This document shows positions 5,742 to 5,742 of a DNA stretch of 5,742 nucleotides, piece after piece. The stretch's first letter is position 1, and every line of letters begins with the position of its first letter. A program made the translations under genes and the position numbers. The notes beneath the pieces are model-generated. The model ran no database searches, was not told the DNA's origin, and saw nothing but the letters and a program-made list of their open reading frames with translations. This DNA comes from Ruminococcaceae bacterium UBA7127 (lineage in GTDB: Bacteria; Bacillota; Clostridia; Oscillospirales; Acutalibacteraceae). The stretch lies in the NCBI GenBank assembly GCA_002493005.1, contig DKXL01000056.1, positions 3,316 to 9,057 of the forward strand, given 5' to 3'.

Positions 5742-5742
5742 A

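Overview
The window looks like the chromosome of a low-G+C Clostridia-type Firmicute, probably a gut Oscillospiraceae/Ruminococcaceae or Lachnospiraceae relative. The evidence is an RpoB with Bacillus/Clostridia-style sequence, strong AGGAG ribosome binding sites, AT-rich intergenic DNA with consensus-like sigma-A promoters, and a clostridial-style single-domain NAD(P)HX epimerase. The assignment rests on reading protein motifs, not on a search.

Layout. Positions 1-1664 (minus strand) are the first 554 codons of rpoB, cut by the left edge of the window. From 1665 to 2356 there is no gene but dense regulatory sequence. It holds a leftward rpoB promoter with an AT-rich UP-like tract and a leader of about 170 nt. 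Facing it is a rightward promoter-like element that ends in a clear intrinsic terminator, which predicts an RNA of about 200 nt running through the rpoB promoter.

From 2357 to 4828 three plus-strand genes follow. The first is a small HPr-kinase-like P-loop protein. Four bases after it comes a YjeF_N-type NAD(P)H-hydrate epimerase with an unusual C-terminal tail. After a 59-bp gap with repeated AGGGTAAT motifs comes an AraC-family regulator, closed by an intrinsic terminator. From 4973 to 5389, behind its own extended -10 promoter, is a 138-residue protein with two membrane segments and a C-terminal zinc ribbon.

The last 350 bases contain no convincing gene. They hold a 15-bp-stem inverted repeat and, at the right edge, a GC-rich inverted repeat with open minus-strand frames, which together look like interspersed repeats or the end of a mobile or transferred segment.

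Working together: rpoB is a housekeeping gene here uncoupled from its usual upstream partners rplJ-rplL. The kinase-like and epimerase genes almost certainly share a transcript, and the AraC regulator may belong to it too. Their shared role is unknown; a metabolite-repair or metabolite-kinase function is the most that the sequence suggests. No CRISPR array, tRNA or rRNA gene, or transposase was seen.
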